Below are positions 17,499 through 26,645 of a stretch of 60,307 nucleotides of DNA, piece by piece. The DNA is from Verrucomicrobiales bacterium. GTDB taxonomy: Bacteria > Verrucomicrobiota > Verrucomicrobiia > Verrucomicrobiales > DEV007. The stretch's first letter is position 1; each line of letters opens with the position of its first letter. The DNA is taken from positions 1 through 60,307 of the forward strand of contig JAHEJT010000010.1 of NCBI GenBank assembly GCA_024638765.1, in the 5' to 3' direction. A program made the position numbers and the translations under genes. Below the pieces are notes generated by a model. The model saw only the letters and a program-made list of their open reading frames with translations. It did no database searches and had not been told where the DNA came from.

Positions 17499-20270
17499 AT
17501 GAGCTCCATCCGCAACAGACTTCTGCTGGTGCTACTCGCCGCGGGTCTCTTGCCGCTCGCGTTCGTCTTCGTCGTTACGAAAACCATTACCAGCCGCGAA
17601 CTCGAGCAGTCGGAGCGCGGAAAAATTTCCGCGGTCGGCAATGAAATCGCGCGCCAGATCGCGACTTCCATGGAGCGGGCCTCCAATGATCTGGAATCAC
17701 TCCGCTTCAATCCGCTCGTGGTCGGACCGAATACTCCGCTTGACGATCGTCTCGAGGAAATGCGCCGTCTCGTCCGCGCTTACGACAGCTTCACTGACAT
17801 CACTCTTTATGATGCCACCGGACTCATGATCAAGTCCACCACCGATCGCAATCATCCCGAGCCGGTGGACCGCACCTCCTGGCTGGCCCGCGCCCGCGAC
17901 GAGGGAACCGTCACCACTTCACCTCCCCACATGGTCATCGGCCAGGAAGGACTCCATATCAAGGTCTACATCCCCGTCTACATCGACAACACCGCAGAGC
18001 CGCACATCCTTAAGGCCCGCCTCACCTTCGCTCCCGTCTGGAACCTCATCGACGGAGCCCTGGTCGGCAAAAACGGCGAGATGCTCCTCGTCGATATCCA
18101 CGGAAAAATTCTCGCCAGCCGCAACAAGGACCTCATCCTCGAGAAATTTGACGAACGTTACCCCAGTTCCTTCTGGACCACCCATCCCAAGGGCAATTAC
18201 GACACCCCCGACGGCCGGCGTTATGCTTACTGCGCGCAAACCCTGCCCGGCCACCTGACCTACGTCCGCGAATCCTGGGTCGTGCTCTCGCTCCTGCCGG
18301 CCGAAGAACTCACCGCCGCCCTTCACCACAGCGAGTCTTACCAATACCTGGCCGGAGTCGTCGCCATGCTGGGAATCACTTTGATGGGTCTGACCATTTC
18401 ACGACGCCTCGCCCAACCCGTGGTCCTCGCCTCTAACGCCGCCAAGAAAGTCGCCCTCGGGGACCTCGATGCCCGCGTGCCCGAATCCGGCCCGCTGGAA
18501 ATGAAACAACTCGCCACTTCTTTCAACCAGATGATCGTGGAGGTGAAGGACTCTCGACAACACCTCGAGTCTCTCGTGGATTCCCGCACTCGAAAACTCC
18601 GTGAATCCCAAAGCGAACTCGAAGCTCTCACCTCACAGCTCCGCGCCGCTTACGAATCCACGCGGGAAGCCATTCTCGTCGTCCAGCCTGACGGAACTAT
18701 CATCGCCGCCAACAACCATATCCAGGAGTTCTTCGGAATCGATCCCTCCGAAAATATCGCCGCCCTGCCTTTCGAACGCTTCATGGCCCGCGTCCAGCCT
18801 TGCTTCCCCGAGGACTCCGATCCCGCCTCCCGCTGGAAACTCTATGAATCCAATCCCACCGGTATCGTCGAGGAAGAATGGGCAGTGACCGCCCCGGAGG
18901 AACGCATGCTCTCGGTGTATACCGCGCCGGTGAAAAACCATCGCGGCGAATCCATTTCGCGCCTCTGGATGTTCCGCGACGTCACTGAACAACGCCGCCT
19001 CGAACAAGGCCTGCAGCAGGCCCAGAAACTTGAAGCTGTCGGCCGCCTCGCCGGGGGCATCGCCCATGACTTCAATAACCTCCTCACCGGCATTATCGGT
19101 AATCTCTCCCTCGCCCAGATGGAGGGCGAGGACAGTGCCCACGGCGATCCCCAGCGCTTCATCGCCTCCGCCAAGAAAGCGGGCCAGCGCGCCGCAGAAC
19201 TCGTGAGACAACTGCTCGGCTTCTCCCGCCGCAGCCATCTCCAGCTCGCCCAAACCGACGTCAACGATCTCGCCCTCGAAATCCAGGATCTCCTGGTCCA
19301 CACCATCGATCCTCGCGTCAGTATCGATGTCGACCTCCCGGATGGACTCTGGCACGCTAACGCCGACGCCACCCAGATTCAGCAGGTCGTCATGAACATG
19401 TGCGTCAACGCCGTCGACGCCATGCAGGAGGACGGAGGGCGCATTCAACTCTCCACCCGCAACGTCCAGCTCACCGAAGAACAGGCGTCGATGATGAGCA
19501 TGGGCGCTCCTGCCGGCAAGTACGTCCGCATCAGCGTGCAGGACAACGGCCACGGCATGCCTCCCGAAATCCGGGAGAGAATCTTCGAACCCTTCTTCAC
19601 CACCAAGGATCCCGGCAAAGGCACCGGCCTTGGTCTCGCCACTTCCTACGGCATCATCCGCCAGCACGGGGGCTGGATCGTCTGCGAATCGGAAGTCGGC
19701 CAGGGAACCCACTTCCTTATTTACCTTCCCGGCGTCGAAGCCACTACCCCGATCGCGCAGGCAGAGGACACCCCCACCGAAATCCACAACGGATCGGAAA
19801 CCGTCCTCCTCGTCGACGACGAACAGGTCGTCCGAGCTGTCGCCCAGGGCGCCCTCGAGCGACACGGATACACCATCCTCTGCGCTTCGGACGGCGAAGA
19901 AGCCCTCAGCATTTGCCGCGAACAAGGCGCCGATATCGACGCCATCATCCTCGACCTCACCATGCCCAGACTCTCCGGCCGGGAAACCTTCATCCAATTG
20001 CAGGAAACCGAGAACCCGCCGCCCGTCATCCTCTGCAGCGGCTACATGGTCGACCTCGACACCTTTGAACAGGAAACCGGTACCCGCCCCGCCGGCGCGG
20101 TGCAGAAACCCTTCAACCTCGATCAACTCTCCCAAGCCGTCCGTAGCGCCGTAGACGACGAAAAGGCCGCCGCCACCGCCAGCCCGAACGCCGGAAATGC
20201 GGTGCCCGCCACGCCCCCAGGGCCGCCCCCGGTCCGCGCGGACTCGGAACACACCCGGTTCGAAGGATAA
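17499..20270 (+). CDS. Hybrid sensor histidine kinase (Cache-HAMP-PAS-HisKA-HATPase-REC)
   Basis: A 923-residue membrane sensor. TM1 (about 7-27) and TM2 (about 283-300) enclose a double-Cache-like extracytoplasmic domain. HAMP (about 303-355), a coiled coil and a PAS-like domain (about 382-500) follow. HisKA has the phospho-His in GGIAHDFNN (H523). The HATPase has N-box [11 protein letters not shown]1 DNGHGM and G2 GTGLGLA. A C-terminal receiver (about 768-885) has DD773-774 and phospho-acceptor D819 in LDLTMP, with K at VQKPF. The tail is Ala/Pro-rich. No DNA-binding regulator is adjacent. Position directly after a PotD-like lipoprotein suggests polyamine sensing (inference). Confidence 0.93.
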   Translation: MSSIRNRLLLVLLAAGLLPLAFVFVVTKTITSRELEQSERGKISAVGNEIARQIATSMERASNDLESLRFNPLVVGPNTPLDDRLEEMRRLVRAYDSFTDITLYDATGLMIKSTTDRNHPEPVDRTSWLARARDEGTVTTSPPHMVIGQEGLHIKVYIPVYIDNTAEPHILKARLTFAPVWNLIDGALVGKNGEMLLVDIHGKILASRNKDLILEKFDERYPSSFWTTHPKGNYDTPDGRRYAYCAQTLPGHLTYVRESWVVLSLLPAEELTAALHHSESYQYLAGVVAMLGITLMGLTISRRLAQPVVLASNAAKKVALGDLDARVPESGPLEMKQLATSFNQMIVEVKDSRQHLESLVDSRTRKLRESQSELEALTSQLRAAYESTREAILVVQPDGTIIAANNHIQEFFGIDPSENIAALPFERFMARVQPCFPEDSDPASRWKLYESNPTGIVEEEWAVTAPEERMLSVYTAPVKNHRGESISRLWMFRDVTEQRRLEQGLQQAQKLEAVGRLAGGIAHDFNNLLTGIIGNLSLAQMEGEDSAHGDPQRFIASAKKAGQRAAELVRQLLGFSRRSHLQLAQTDVNDLALEIQDLLVHTIDPRVSIDVDLPDGLWHANADATQIQQVVMNMCVNAVDAMQEDGGRIQLSTRNVQLTEEQASMMSMGAPAGKYVRISVQDNGHGMPPEIRERIFEPFFTTKDPGKGTGLGLATSYGIIRQHGGWIVCESEVGQGTHFLIYLPGVEATTPIAQAEDTPTEIHNGSETVLLVDDEQVVRAVAQGALERHGYTILCASDGEEALSICREQGADIDAIILDLTMPRLSGRETFIQLQETENPPPVILCSGYMVDLDTFEQETGTRPAGAVQKPFNLDQLSQAVRSAVDDEKAAATASPNAGNAVPATPPGPPPVRADSEHTRFEG

Positions 20271-20331
20271 TTGAACCGTCACCTGTTCCGGCCTTGCCCC
20301 AGGGGCTCCCATCCTATCCTATTGTCTCCCC

Positions 20332-21117
20332 ATGCCCCCGAACGCCGGACCCGCCCTGCGCGAGGCCAACGCTGCCGGACGCCTCGGCCTCATCCTTTAC
20401 ACCATCCCCGGGTTTCCCGACCCCGAAACCTACGAAGCCGTCACTGCACTCCTGGCCGAACGCCCCTCCCTCAGCATCCTCGAAACCACCTTCCCCGTCA
20501 CCGATCGCTTCTCCGAATACGCCAACGATACGATAAAAAACGCCCACCGCACCGCCGCCCCGCACGCCGCGCCCGGCCTGGAATCCGTCGACCACCTCCG
20601 CGCCTTTCCCAAGCCCGTCATCTCCGTCCTTTATCGCGCCACCTTCGAGGACTACCGGTTCGAGACCGTCCTCGATCACTCCCGCGGCATCCTCGACGGA
20701 CTCCTCTTCGAGTGGGACGCCGGACCCACTGACACCTATGCCGTCCAGGCCCGCGCACGGGATATCGAACTGATTCAATGTGCCGGCAACTGGATGTCCC
20801 GCGAAGAAACCGAAGCCACCCTCGCACTCACCGATGACGAGCCCCTCGTCTATCTCGTCTCCGCGTCCGCTACCGGGGCCGAGCTCTACGATCCCGCCGA
20901 ACTCGCGCGTGTGGTCGGCACGATCCGCGCGATCAAACCCGATGCCCGCATCGCCGCCGGGTTCGGAATAGGAACCGCCGGCCACGTCAAGGACCTCCAG
21001 GGCGTCTCGGGACTGCACGGAGTCATCATCGGCACCGCTTTCCTCAAGGCTATGCAAGCCGGATTCGACGCCGCCCGCGATTTCCTCGACAGCATCGAAC
21101 CCGCGCTTACGCTCTAG
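20332..21117 (+). CDS. Divergent tryptophan synthase alpha-like TIM barrel
   Basis: A 261-residue TIM barrel related to TrpA. The opening LILYTIPGFPDPE matches the family block LIPFITAGDPxxE. The region ILETTFPVTDRF keeps candidates for the catalytic Glu (E51) and Asp (D58), but the family's G-x-P-F-S-D-P context is lost. GFGIGTAGHVKDL and GVIIGTAFLKAM match the phosphate-binding end (GFGISxPExV, GxxVGSAxV). No trpB is adjacent, while a TrpF-like gene follows. It is either a strongly drifted TrpA or a paralogue with another indole- or phosphate-containing substrate. The stop codon lies at the edge of the MITE-like element at 21116, so the native C-terminus may have been changed by that insertion. 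Confidence 0.7.
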   Translation: MPPNAGPALREANAAGRLGLILYTIPGFPDPETYEAVTALLAERPSLSILETTFPVTDRFSEYANDTIKNAHRTAAPHAAPGLESVDHLRAFPKPVISVLYRATFEDYRFETVLDHSRGILDGLLFEWDAGPTDTYAVQARARDIELIQCAGNWMSREETEATLALTDDEPLVYLVSASATGAELYDPAELARVVGTIRAIKPDARIAAGFGIGTAGHVKDLQGVSGLHGVIIGTAFLKAMQAGFDAARDFLDSIEPALTL

Positions 21118-21489
21118 GGTGTTTTCGAAAAGTCGAGTGAGGCACGGTGCGAGCGCTTTTTTCGGCTGGCGAGGCATCGACCGGCGGCGATGGTAGATAC
21201 CACACTGCCTCGGCGCGTTAGCGCAGGAGCCCGGTCTGAGGCGAAGCGAAAGGAATCTGCAGAGCCTGCCACAGGCAGGATAAAGCCGGGCGAAACCGAA
21301 GACTGACGGGACTGCCTCAGCCGCGTAGCGGCCAGCTTTCCACCGTAGCGAAGCGTAGGGACATCGCAGAGCCCGCCGAAGGCGGGATAAAAAAGCCGCA
21401 TTTCGCTTTCTTTGCGCTGCGAAGCAGTGCCTGATTTCAAAGATCTCATAGAAAAAATCCGCGACCAGTCGACTTTTCGAACACACCCT
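21116..21489. mobile_element. MITE-like element with 21-base inverted ends
   Basis: A 374-base non-coding block. Its ends (21116-21136 and 21469-21489) are inverted copies of a 21-base sequence beginning AGGGTGT and containing TTCGAAAAGTCGA, with one mismatch. A second, weaker inverted pair lies inside (AGGCACGGTGCGAGCGC near 21138 and its imperfect complement near 21415-21431). Two internal hairpin repeats, at 21259-21285 and 21366-21392, share the form GCAGAGCC-hairpin-GGATAAA. No transposase is encoded and no clear target duplication is seen. It separates the TrpA-like and TrpF-like genes and supplies part of the TrpA-like stop codon. Confidence 0.65.
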
Positions 21490-21503
21490 GATCCTGAATC
21501 CCG

Positions 21504-22223
21504 ATGCGCGACTCATCCAGAAATTCCCCCTGGAATCCCGACCGGCCCGGCACCCGCGTCAAGCTCTGCGAGTTCGAATACCTCGAAGCCGCATACGAGG
21601 CGTCGTTCCTGGGCGCGGAGTTTCTCGGGTTCCACATTTTCAGCGACCAGGACGTCGCCGAGAAATCCGCGCGCTTCGCCGCCATCTTTCGCGAACTCAA
21701 TCCCGCCGTCCACAAGACACTCCTCACCGATCTTCCCATGGACCAGCTGCGGCCCCTCGCCGCCGAATTGGGCCTCGAGGCCATTCAGTATTACGACGAT
21801 TGCCCGCCTGAAGATCTGGACGCGCTTCGCGAGGACCTGCCCGAACTCCGCATCCTCAAGGTCATGTCCGAGAAGGCGGAGGAAAACGATCCCTCCGATG
21901 ACGACGCCTTCCTCGCCCGCTACGCACCCGTCGCCGACGCCTTTCTTCTCGATAGTTTCCGGCACGGCGGCACCGGCGTGACCGGCGATTGGTCGCACTG
22001 CGCGGAAATCGTCCGAAAGTCGCCCGTGCCCGTATTCCTCGCCGGCGGCCTCACCCCTTACAACGTCCGCGACGCCATCGAGCAGGTGCGGCCCTTCGGC
22101 GTCGACGTCGAGAGCGGGGTCAGCGATTACCTGCCGGACGGTCGCCGGCTCAAGAACATGCTTAAGTGCCGTCTCTTCATCGAGAAGGTCCGGGAGGCCG
22201 ACTGGCGGCTGGGGCGGGTGTAA
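21504..22223 (+). CDS. Divergent phosphoribosylanthranilate isomerase (TrpF)-like protein
   Basis: A 239-residue TIM barrel related to TrpF. VKLCEFEYLEAA (19-30) keeps the catalytic Cys (C22) but has Glu where TrpF has Gly-Ile/Leu-Thr (VKICGxT). DSFRHGGTGVTGDW (150-163) keeps the catalytic Asp (D150) and the GGTG phosphate loop. FLAGGLTPYNVRDAI and GVDVESGVSDY match the C-terminal phosphate site. The first 17 residues are an extension not seen in most TrpF proteins. The start lies 15 bases downstream of the MITE-like element. No other trp genes are nearby, so this may be a working but drifted TrpF or a paralogue in another pathway together with the TrpA-like protein. Confidence 0.72.
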   Translation: MRDSSRNSPWNPDRPGTRVKLCEFEYLEAAYEASFLGAEFLGFHIFSDQDVAEKSARFAAIFRELNPAVHKTLLTDLPMDQLRPLAAELGLEAIQYYDDCPPEDLDALREDLPELRILKVMSEKAEENDPSDDDAFLARYAPVADAFLLDSFRHGGTGVTGDWSHCAEIVRKSPVPVFLAGGLTPYNVRDAIEQVRPFGVDVESGVSDYLPDGRRLKNMLKCRLFIEKVREADWRLGRV

Positions 22224-22242
22224 TCGCGGGTGGTGTTCTCAT

Positions 22243-22270
22243 GTAGCGGAACTCGCCAGAGTTCCGCTAC
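22243..22270. terminator. Perfect 12-base-stem hairpin between convergent genes
   Basis: GTAGCGGAACTC (22243-22254), loop GCCA, GAGTTCCGCTAC (22259-22270). It overlaps the stop codon of the leftward gene at 22267 and lies 19 bases after the TrpF-like stop. There is no U-tract, so it may be a REP-like element or a bidirectional transcript end. Confidence 0.6.
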
Positions 22271-23442
22271 AGGCCGGAGAGCCGCTCGTCGACCAACTGC
22301 AGAAAGATCGCCACCTCGCAGTAAGCCAGCTCCCGCGCCACTGGATCGGTCGTCTCCGCAACGCGCCACCCGCCGGAGACCTCCTCGCCCGTCCCTTCCA
22401 CGATCTGGAAAAGATGCTCGTGCGCCACCAGGGTCTCCATTTCGCGCAGGTAATTGTAGTTCTTCCGGAACACCACCGGCGCGTAAATCTCGTAGAGCCA
22501 CGGCGCCGTGCTGTAGAGCGTCATCTCGCCTTCGCCGCCGTTCAAAGCCAGCAGCCACAGGGGAAAAGTGCCGTTAACGCCGCTCTCCACGAACACCGGC
22601 ACCCCCTCGATCTCCAACTCCGCCAGCTTCTGCCGGCTCGCACGCACAAAAGACTCCGGAATCTCCAGTTCCTTTAGCGCGCGCCGGGTAAAGCCCGTCC
22701 TCAAGGCCTGCAAGTCCAACGGGCGCTCCTCGTGCACCACCCGGCACAGGCCCTCAACTAACAACGTCTCATAAATCGATTCCGGAGGACCAAAAGCATT
22801 GGCGAAGGCTCGGTTGAACACAATTGCTTTTGGCTCCGGCAACCGCCATCCCGCGGCCCGCAACCTCCCCAAGCCGAGTTGGATTACCAGCGTGTCCCGT
22901 AACAGCACCACGGGCTGCAATCGCGGCATGCGTTCGATACGCACCGCCAGCTGGAAAAGATAACCAACCATATCACCCATCAAGGCTTTCGTTTTGGATC
23001 GCCACCTTGCCGCGGTGGCCGCATCGGGAAATGCGGATTCCACGTTGCATCGATCCGCGTCGACTCTTTCCAGATGCTCCAGGTAATCCTCAAGCTCCCA
23101 CTCTTTTCCCCCGGCAAAGCCGTTGCGCTCGAATTTCGGCGCTGCCACTTCTTCGGGATAGAGATAAAATCGTTCCCGCTCGCCCGGCGGCCCCAGATGC
23201 CCCAGCGCTCTCCCCAGAAATCTCTCGAGCCGTGCCTCCGCATCCGTCCGCCCCACGATCCAATCGATCATCTCGTGCAGATCTTCTTCCCGGTAATCTC
23301 CCAACAACTTGCGAAGAGAGGACGCCTCGGCCGCTTCGCTCTCCAATTGCCCGCCGGGAATCACGGCCGGATCCAGATCTTCCCAGAATGCCAAGCGGCG
23401 CTCGTAATAGTCCGCAATCAGGAGACTTTCAGGATCGGTCAT
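22267..23442 (-). CDS. Unrecognised 391-residue protein
   Basis: A soluble-looking protein with no signal peptide or membrane helix. The start chosen is the ATG at 23442 (MTDPESLLIADYYE); a longer frame to 23469 adds nine residues lying in a repeat-like hairpin. The C-terminal part has a segment VESGVNGTFPLWLLAL followed by MTLYSTAPWLYEIY, which recalls the Asp/Glu-Ser-Gly...Gly-Thr loop of phosphoribosyltransferase-type folds, but I cannot assign a family. It is rich in charged helices (LEDYLEHLERVDADR). It runs convergent to the TrpF-like gene and divergent from polyprenyl synthase. I give no function. Confidence 0.75.
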   Translation of the reverse strand: MTDPESLLIADYYERRLAFWEDLDPAVIPGGQLESEAAEASSLRKLLGDYREEDLHEMIDWIVGRTDAEARLERFLGRALGHLGPPGERERFYLYPEEVAAPKFERNGFAGGKEWELEDYLEHLERVDADRCNVESAFPDAATAARWRSKTKALMGDMVGYLFQLAVRIERMPRLQPVVLLRDTLVIQLGLGRLRAAGWRLPEPKAIVFNRAFANAFGPPESIYETLLVEGLCRVVHEERPLDLQALRTGFTRRALKELEIPESFVRASRQKLAELEIEGVPVFVESGVNGTFPLWLLALNGGEGEMTLYSTAPWLYEIYAPVVFRKNYNYLREMETLVAHEHLFQIVEGTGEEVSGGWRVAETTDPVARELAYCEVAIFLQLVDERLSGL

Positions 23443-23665
23443 CGCGGTTTTTTCGAAAGCCGGGCACACCCCGGGATCGCGAACCTCACCTAAAACACCC
23501 TTTCCCTCCAGATCAAGGCCCGAACTCTCCAGGCCCCGGCCGGAATCCCGCTCCCGGGCATCCGCCCCGGCAGACCAGCCGTAACCCCTTATAGCAATTG
23601 ACTCGCAGCATAGAAATCGTAGAGTCGCTTGTGAAATTTTTCACAAAGGGATCGGGAACCACCAC

Positions 23666-24664
23666 ATGATCACTGCAGAGCACCGGCCACCAGGTTTTCC
23701 CTTCGAGCTCATCCGCCCGCAGCTCGAACAAATCGAAGAACGCATCCGCGCCCAGGCCCAATCCTTCGACCCCGCCGTCGAAGGCTACGTCTCCTACGTC
23801 TGCGACACGAGTGGCAAACGCATCCGTCCCGCGCTTGCCATTCTCTCCGGCGGCGCCACCGGCGGCTGCACCGATCGCCACATCGATCTCGGCGTCATTC
23901 TCGAACTCATCCATATCGCCACCCTCGTCCACGACGATATCATCGATGGCGCGCGCATCCGCCGCGACATGCCGACCGCCAACGCCCGCTGGGGCAACAA
24001 CCTCACCGTCCTTCTCGGCGACTGCCTCTTCGCCCATGCACTCACACTGGCCACCGGCTTCAATCGTATCGACGTCAGCCGCAAGATCTCTCTGGCCGCC
24101 AACGAGGTCTGCCAGGGCGAAATCATCCAGACCCAGAGGCGCTTCGACTTCAAACTCACCATTGACGAATACCTCCGCATCATCGGGATGAAGACGGCCG
24201 CACTCTTCGCCTCGGCCCTGGAACTGGGTGCGCTGCTCAGCGATGCTCCCGTCGACGTCCAATCAAGCCTGCGCGATTTCGGGCACAAGCTCGGCACCGC
24301 TTACCAGATTTACGACGATTGCCTCGATCTTGTCGGCGAGGAGGATGTCGTCGGAAAAACCCTGGGCACCGACCTCGCCAAGGGCAAGCTCACCCTCCCC
24401 GTCCTCAAACTCATCGCCGGCGCCTCGGAGAGTCAGCGCGCAAAACTCAATCGCATGCTCATTAAAAATGAGCCCATCGACACCTCGGTGCTCGCTGGAA
24501 TCGCCGATTACCAGGGCGCCATCGAAAGCGCCCTCGACGATGCCGCGCGCATGATCGGGGAAGCCCGCGCCGAGCTCCAGGTGCTCGCCGGCAGTGAATA
24601 CTCCCGGGCCCTCGAAGCGATCACCTTCTTCCTGGAACAACTTCTCGATAGTTGCCGAAAATAA
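23666..24664 (+). CDS. ispB: Polyprenyl diphosphate synthase (IspB-type)
   Basis: A 332-residue trans-isoprenyl diphosphate synthase that extends an allylic diphosphate with IPP units to make the side chain of quinones or similar lipids. Both Asp-rich motifs are present: HDDIID (DDIID at 90-94) and YDDCLD (217-221). The flanking GKRIRPAL (50-57), GDCLFAHA and GKTLGTDLAKGKLTLPVL are typical. Residues before the first motif are of ordinary size, so long-chain (C35-C45) products are likely; the exact length is not predictable. The AT-rich stretch before the start includes no clear Shine-Dalgarno sequence. Confidence 0.92.
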   Translation: MITAEHRPPGFPFELIRPQLEQIEERIRAQAQSFDPAVEGYVSYVCDTSGKRIRPALAILSGGATGGCTDRHIDLGVILELIHIATLVHDDIIDGARIRRDMPTANARWGNNLTVLLGDCLFAHALTLATGFNRIDVSRKISLAANEVCQGEIIQTQRRFDFKLTIDEYLRIIGMKTAALFASALELGALLSDAPVDVQSSLRDFGHKLGTAYQIYDDCLDLVGEEDVVGKTLGTDLAKGKLTLPVLKLIAGASESQRAKLNRMLIKNEPIDTSVLAGIADYQGAIESALDDAARMIGEARAELQVLAGSEYSRALEAITFFLEQLLDSCRK

Positions 24665-24712
24665 GGCCGCACCCCCAGCCGGGTCTCCTTTGCGGCGCCG
24701 GGTTTTTCGAAC

Positions 24713-24740
24713 TTGCCCCCGGTACGCGCCCCTCTAGCAT
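24713..24740 (+). promoter_or_regulatory. Promoter-like pair just before radC
   Basis: TTGCCC (24713-24718), 16-base spacer, TAGCAT (24735-24740). The radC ATG begins seven bases later (24747), so the transcript would be leaderless or nearly so. Confidence 0.4.
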
Positions 24741-24746
24741 GGGCCG

Positions 24747-25442
24747 ATGGCTTCACTGAAAATTCAGGACCTGCCCCCCGCGGAACGCCCCCGCGAAAAA
24801 CTCGCCAGCCGCGGCGCCGCCGCGCTCACCGACGCCGAACTGCTGGCCATCTTTTTTCGCACCGGCAACCAAGGTGAAAACGCAATCGAACTCGGACGCC
24901 GGCTCATCGCGGAACGCAAAACCCTCCGCGCCATCGCGGGCTGCAGCATCGAAGAACTCAACCAGATCAAAGGCATCGGACCGGCCAAAGCTTCCGAACT
25001 CGCGGCCGCCTTCGAACTCGGCAACCGGCTCGCCCTGGAACGCGTTACCCAGACCAAGATCGATAACCCCGAAATCGTTTACCAACTTCTCGGAGGCGAA
25101 CTCGGCCCCCTCCACCAGGAATCCCTCCGCATCCTCGTCCTCAACACCCGATACCGGCTCGTCCGCATCGAGGAAATCACCCGCGGCAGCCTCAATGAAA
25201 GCATCGCCCATCCCCGCGAAATCCTCAAGAAAGTCATCGTCCACTCCGCCCACGGCTTCATCCTGGTGCACAACCATCCCTCCGGCGATCCCTCCCCCAG
25301 CGAAGCCGACCGCGAACTGACGCGCCGGCTCGATCAAATCTGCCGGGATCTCCAGATCGAATTCGTCGATCACGTCATCATCGGACACCCCGCCGAAAAC
25401 CGCGAACCCTTCTTCAGCTTCAAGGAGATGGGATTGCTTTGA
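24747..25442 (+). CDS. radC: RadC family JAB/MPN-domain protein
   Basis: A 231-residue RadC-family protein. The N-terminal part has a helix-hairpin-helix region (LNQIKGIGPAKASELAAAFELG, about 71-92). The C-terminal MPN+/JAB domain has the complete JAMM-type metal motif in VHNHPSGDPSPSEAD (H175, H177, D188). The annotation as a DNA repair protein is historical; the metal site suggests a hydrolase, with function unsettled. No Shine-Dalgarno sequence precedes the start. The downstream spacer to lpxA contains heptamer tandem repeats. Confidence 0.93.
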   Translation: MASLKIQDLPPAERPREKLASRGAAALTDAELLAIFFRTGNQGENAIELGRRLIAERKTLRAIAGCSIEELNQIKGIGPAKASELAAAFELGNRLALERVTQTKIDNPEIVYQLLGGELGPLHQESLRILVLNTRYRLVRIEEITRGSLNESIAHPREILKKVIVHSAHGFILVHNHPSGDPSPSEADRELTRRLDQICRDLQIEFVDHVIIGHPAENREPFFSFKEMGLL

Positions 25443-25443
25443 T

Positions 25444-25529
25444 TTAGCATTTCTCAATTAGCATTTCTCATTTTCGATCTGCTGAATGCCAAATGCCAAA
25501 TGCTAAATGCTAAATGCTAAATGCTAAAT
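25444..25529. repeat. Heptamer tandem array before lpxA
   Basis: Six units of AATGCYA at 25485-25526 (two with CC, four with CT) plus a partial AAT. At 25444-25471 there are two units of a 14-mer beginning TTAGCATTTCTCA. TTTAGCATT (25443-25451) is the reverse complement of AATGCTAAA in the array, so the two parts can pair. The array ends four bases before the lpxA ATG. Confidence 0.9.
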
Positions 25530-25533
25530 CTCC

Positions 25534-26328
25534 ATGATCCACCCCACCGCCATCGTCGAGAGTTCCGGCGACATCAGTGACGACGTCCATATCGGTCCCT
25601 ACGCCATCGTCACCGGGGACATCACGATCGCACCCGGTTGCCGCATCGACGCGCATGCCCAACTCCTGAACCAAGTCGCGCTCGGGAAAAACTGCAGCAT
25701 CGGCGCCGGAGCTATACTCGGGGGCAATCCCCAGGACCTCGCCTTCGATCCCGCCACCGCTTCCGGCGTCGTCATCGGAGACGACAACGTCCTCCGCGAA
25801 TATGTCACCATCCACCGGAGCAGCACTCCGGGAGGCGCCACTCGCATCGGCAACGGCAATTACCTTATGGGCGGCTGCCACCTTGGCCACGACGCCTCTC
25901 TCGGCGAAGGCAACATCCTCGCCAATAACTGCCTCCTCGGCGGACACGTTTCAATCGGAAACAAGACCTTCCTCGGAGGCGGATCGGTTTACCACCAATT
26001 CATCCGCGTCGGCGACCTCGCCATGGTCCAAGGCAACGCCGCCCTCAGCATGGACCTCCCCCCCTTCCTCGTGTGCCACCGCGTCAACGAAATCGTCGGC
26101 CTCAACCTCGTGGGCCTGCGCAGGGCCGGCCTCAACGGGGATTCTCTCTCCGAAATCAAACAGATCTTCGCCCTTTTCTTCCGCAACGGCCGCAACGTCT
26201 CCCAAGCCCTCGACGACGCCGGGGAAGTCACCTGGAGTTCTCCCGAAGCCCAGGCCTTTCTCGAGTTCTTCAGGTCCCGGGGGAAAAAGGGCATCTGCTG
26301 CCGCCTCAGCCGATCCCGCCAGCTGTGA
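25534..26328 (+). CDS. lpxA: Acyl-ACP--UDP-N-acetylglucosamine O-acyltransferase
   Basis: A 264-residue left-handed beta-helix acyltransferase, the first step of lipid A synthesis in the cytoplasm. Hexapeptide repeats run from IHPTAIVE (2-9) to about residue 185. GGNPQDLAF (63-71) and LMGGCHLGHDASLGEGN (111-127) match LpxA, with H119 at the position of the catalytic His (H125 in E. coli) and H116 also kept. The C-terminal helical domain follows NEIVGLNLVGLRRAG. The length is normal. It lies upstream of an LptD homologue, so LPS synthesis and export are grouped. The start is preceded by a heptamer array instead of a recognisable ribosome binding site. Confidence 0.95.
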   Translation: MIHPTAIVESSGDISDDVHIGPYAIVTGDITIAPGCRIDAHAQLLNQVALGKNCSIGAGAILGGNPQDLAFDPATASGVVIGDDNVLREYVTIHRSSTPGGATRIGNGNYLMGGCHLGHDASLGEGNILANNCLLGGHVSIGNKTFLGGGSVYHQFIRVGDLAMVQGNAALSMDLPPFLVCHRVNEIVGLNLVGLRRAGLNGDSLSEIKQIFALFFRNGRNVSQALDDAGEVTWSSPEAQAFLEFFRSRGKKGICCRLSRSRQL

Positions 26329-26645
26329 CCGCCCGCCCGCACCCCCACTGCCGGCCCTCGGGCCTCCCGCCTCTGCGGATCATCGAGAAAACTCTTTCCT
26401 TTTATCTGAAAAAACTGTAAAAATCCGCAAAATCCCGCATTTACAGACTTCTTAATAGGGACGCTCCTTTCCGCTACAATTTAGTAAAGAAACCATTGAA
26501 TTCTCCTCGGGATTCTTTTCCTTTAGGGCCTGCATACACCGCCAACCATCCCACGGCTCTCCCGGCCTTTTAATTTGGATATAATAGTTATTAAAAGTAA
26601 TTTACTAAATTACGGGAATCCCATACTGTTTCCCGAAATTGCTTC
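26329..26645. other. AT-rich spacer with lptD promoter area
   Basis: 317 bases without a gene. A consensus -10 TATAAT is at 26580-26585, 60 bases before the lptD start, without a good -35. An earlier tract near 26400-26470 has repeated AAAATCC-like words. TTTAGTAAA and TTTACTAAA (26482-26490 and 26601-26609) are related words in inverted sense. Confidence 0.5.

Noticed and set aside
18633..20312. A 559-codon open frame on the minus strand opposite the histidine kinase
   Set aside because: The plus strand encodes the complete kinase and receiver motifs; the antisense frame has composition bias only.
25485..25529. Heptamer arrays as CRISPR-like repeats
   Set aside because: There are no spacers between the units and no cas genes nearby; these are direct tandem repeats.
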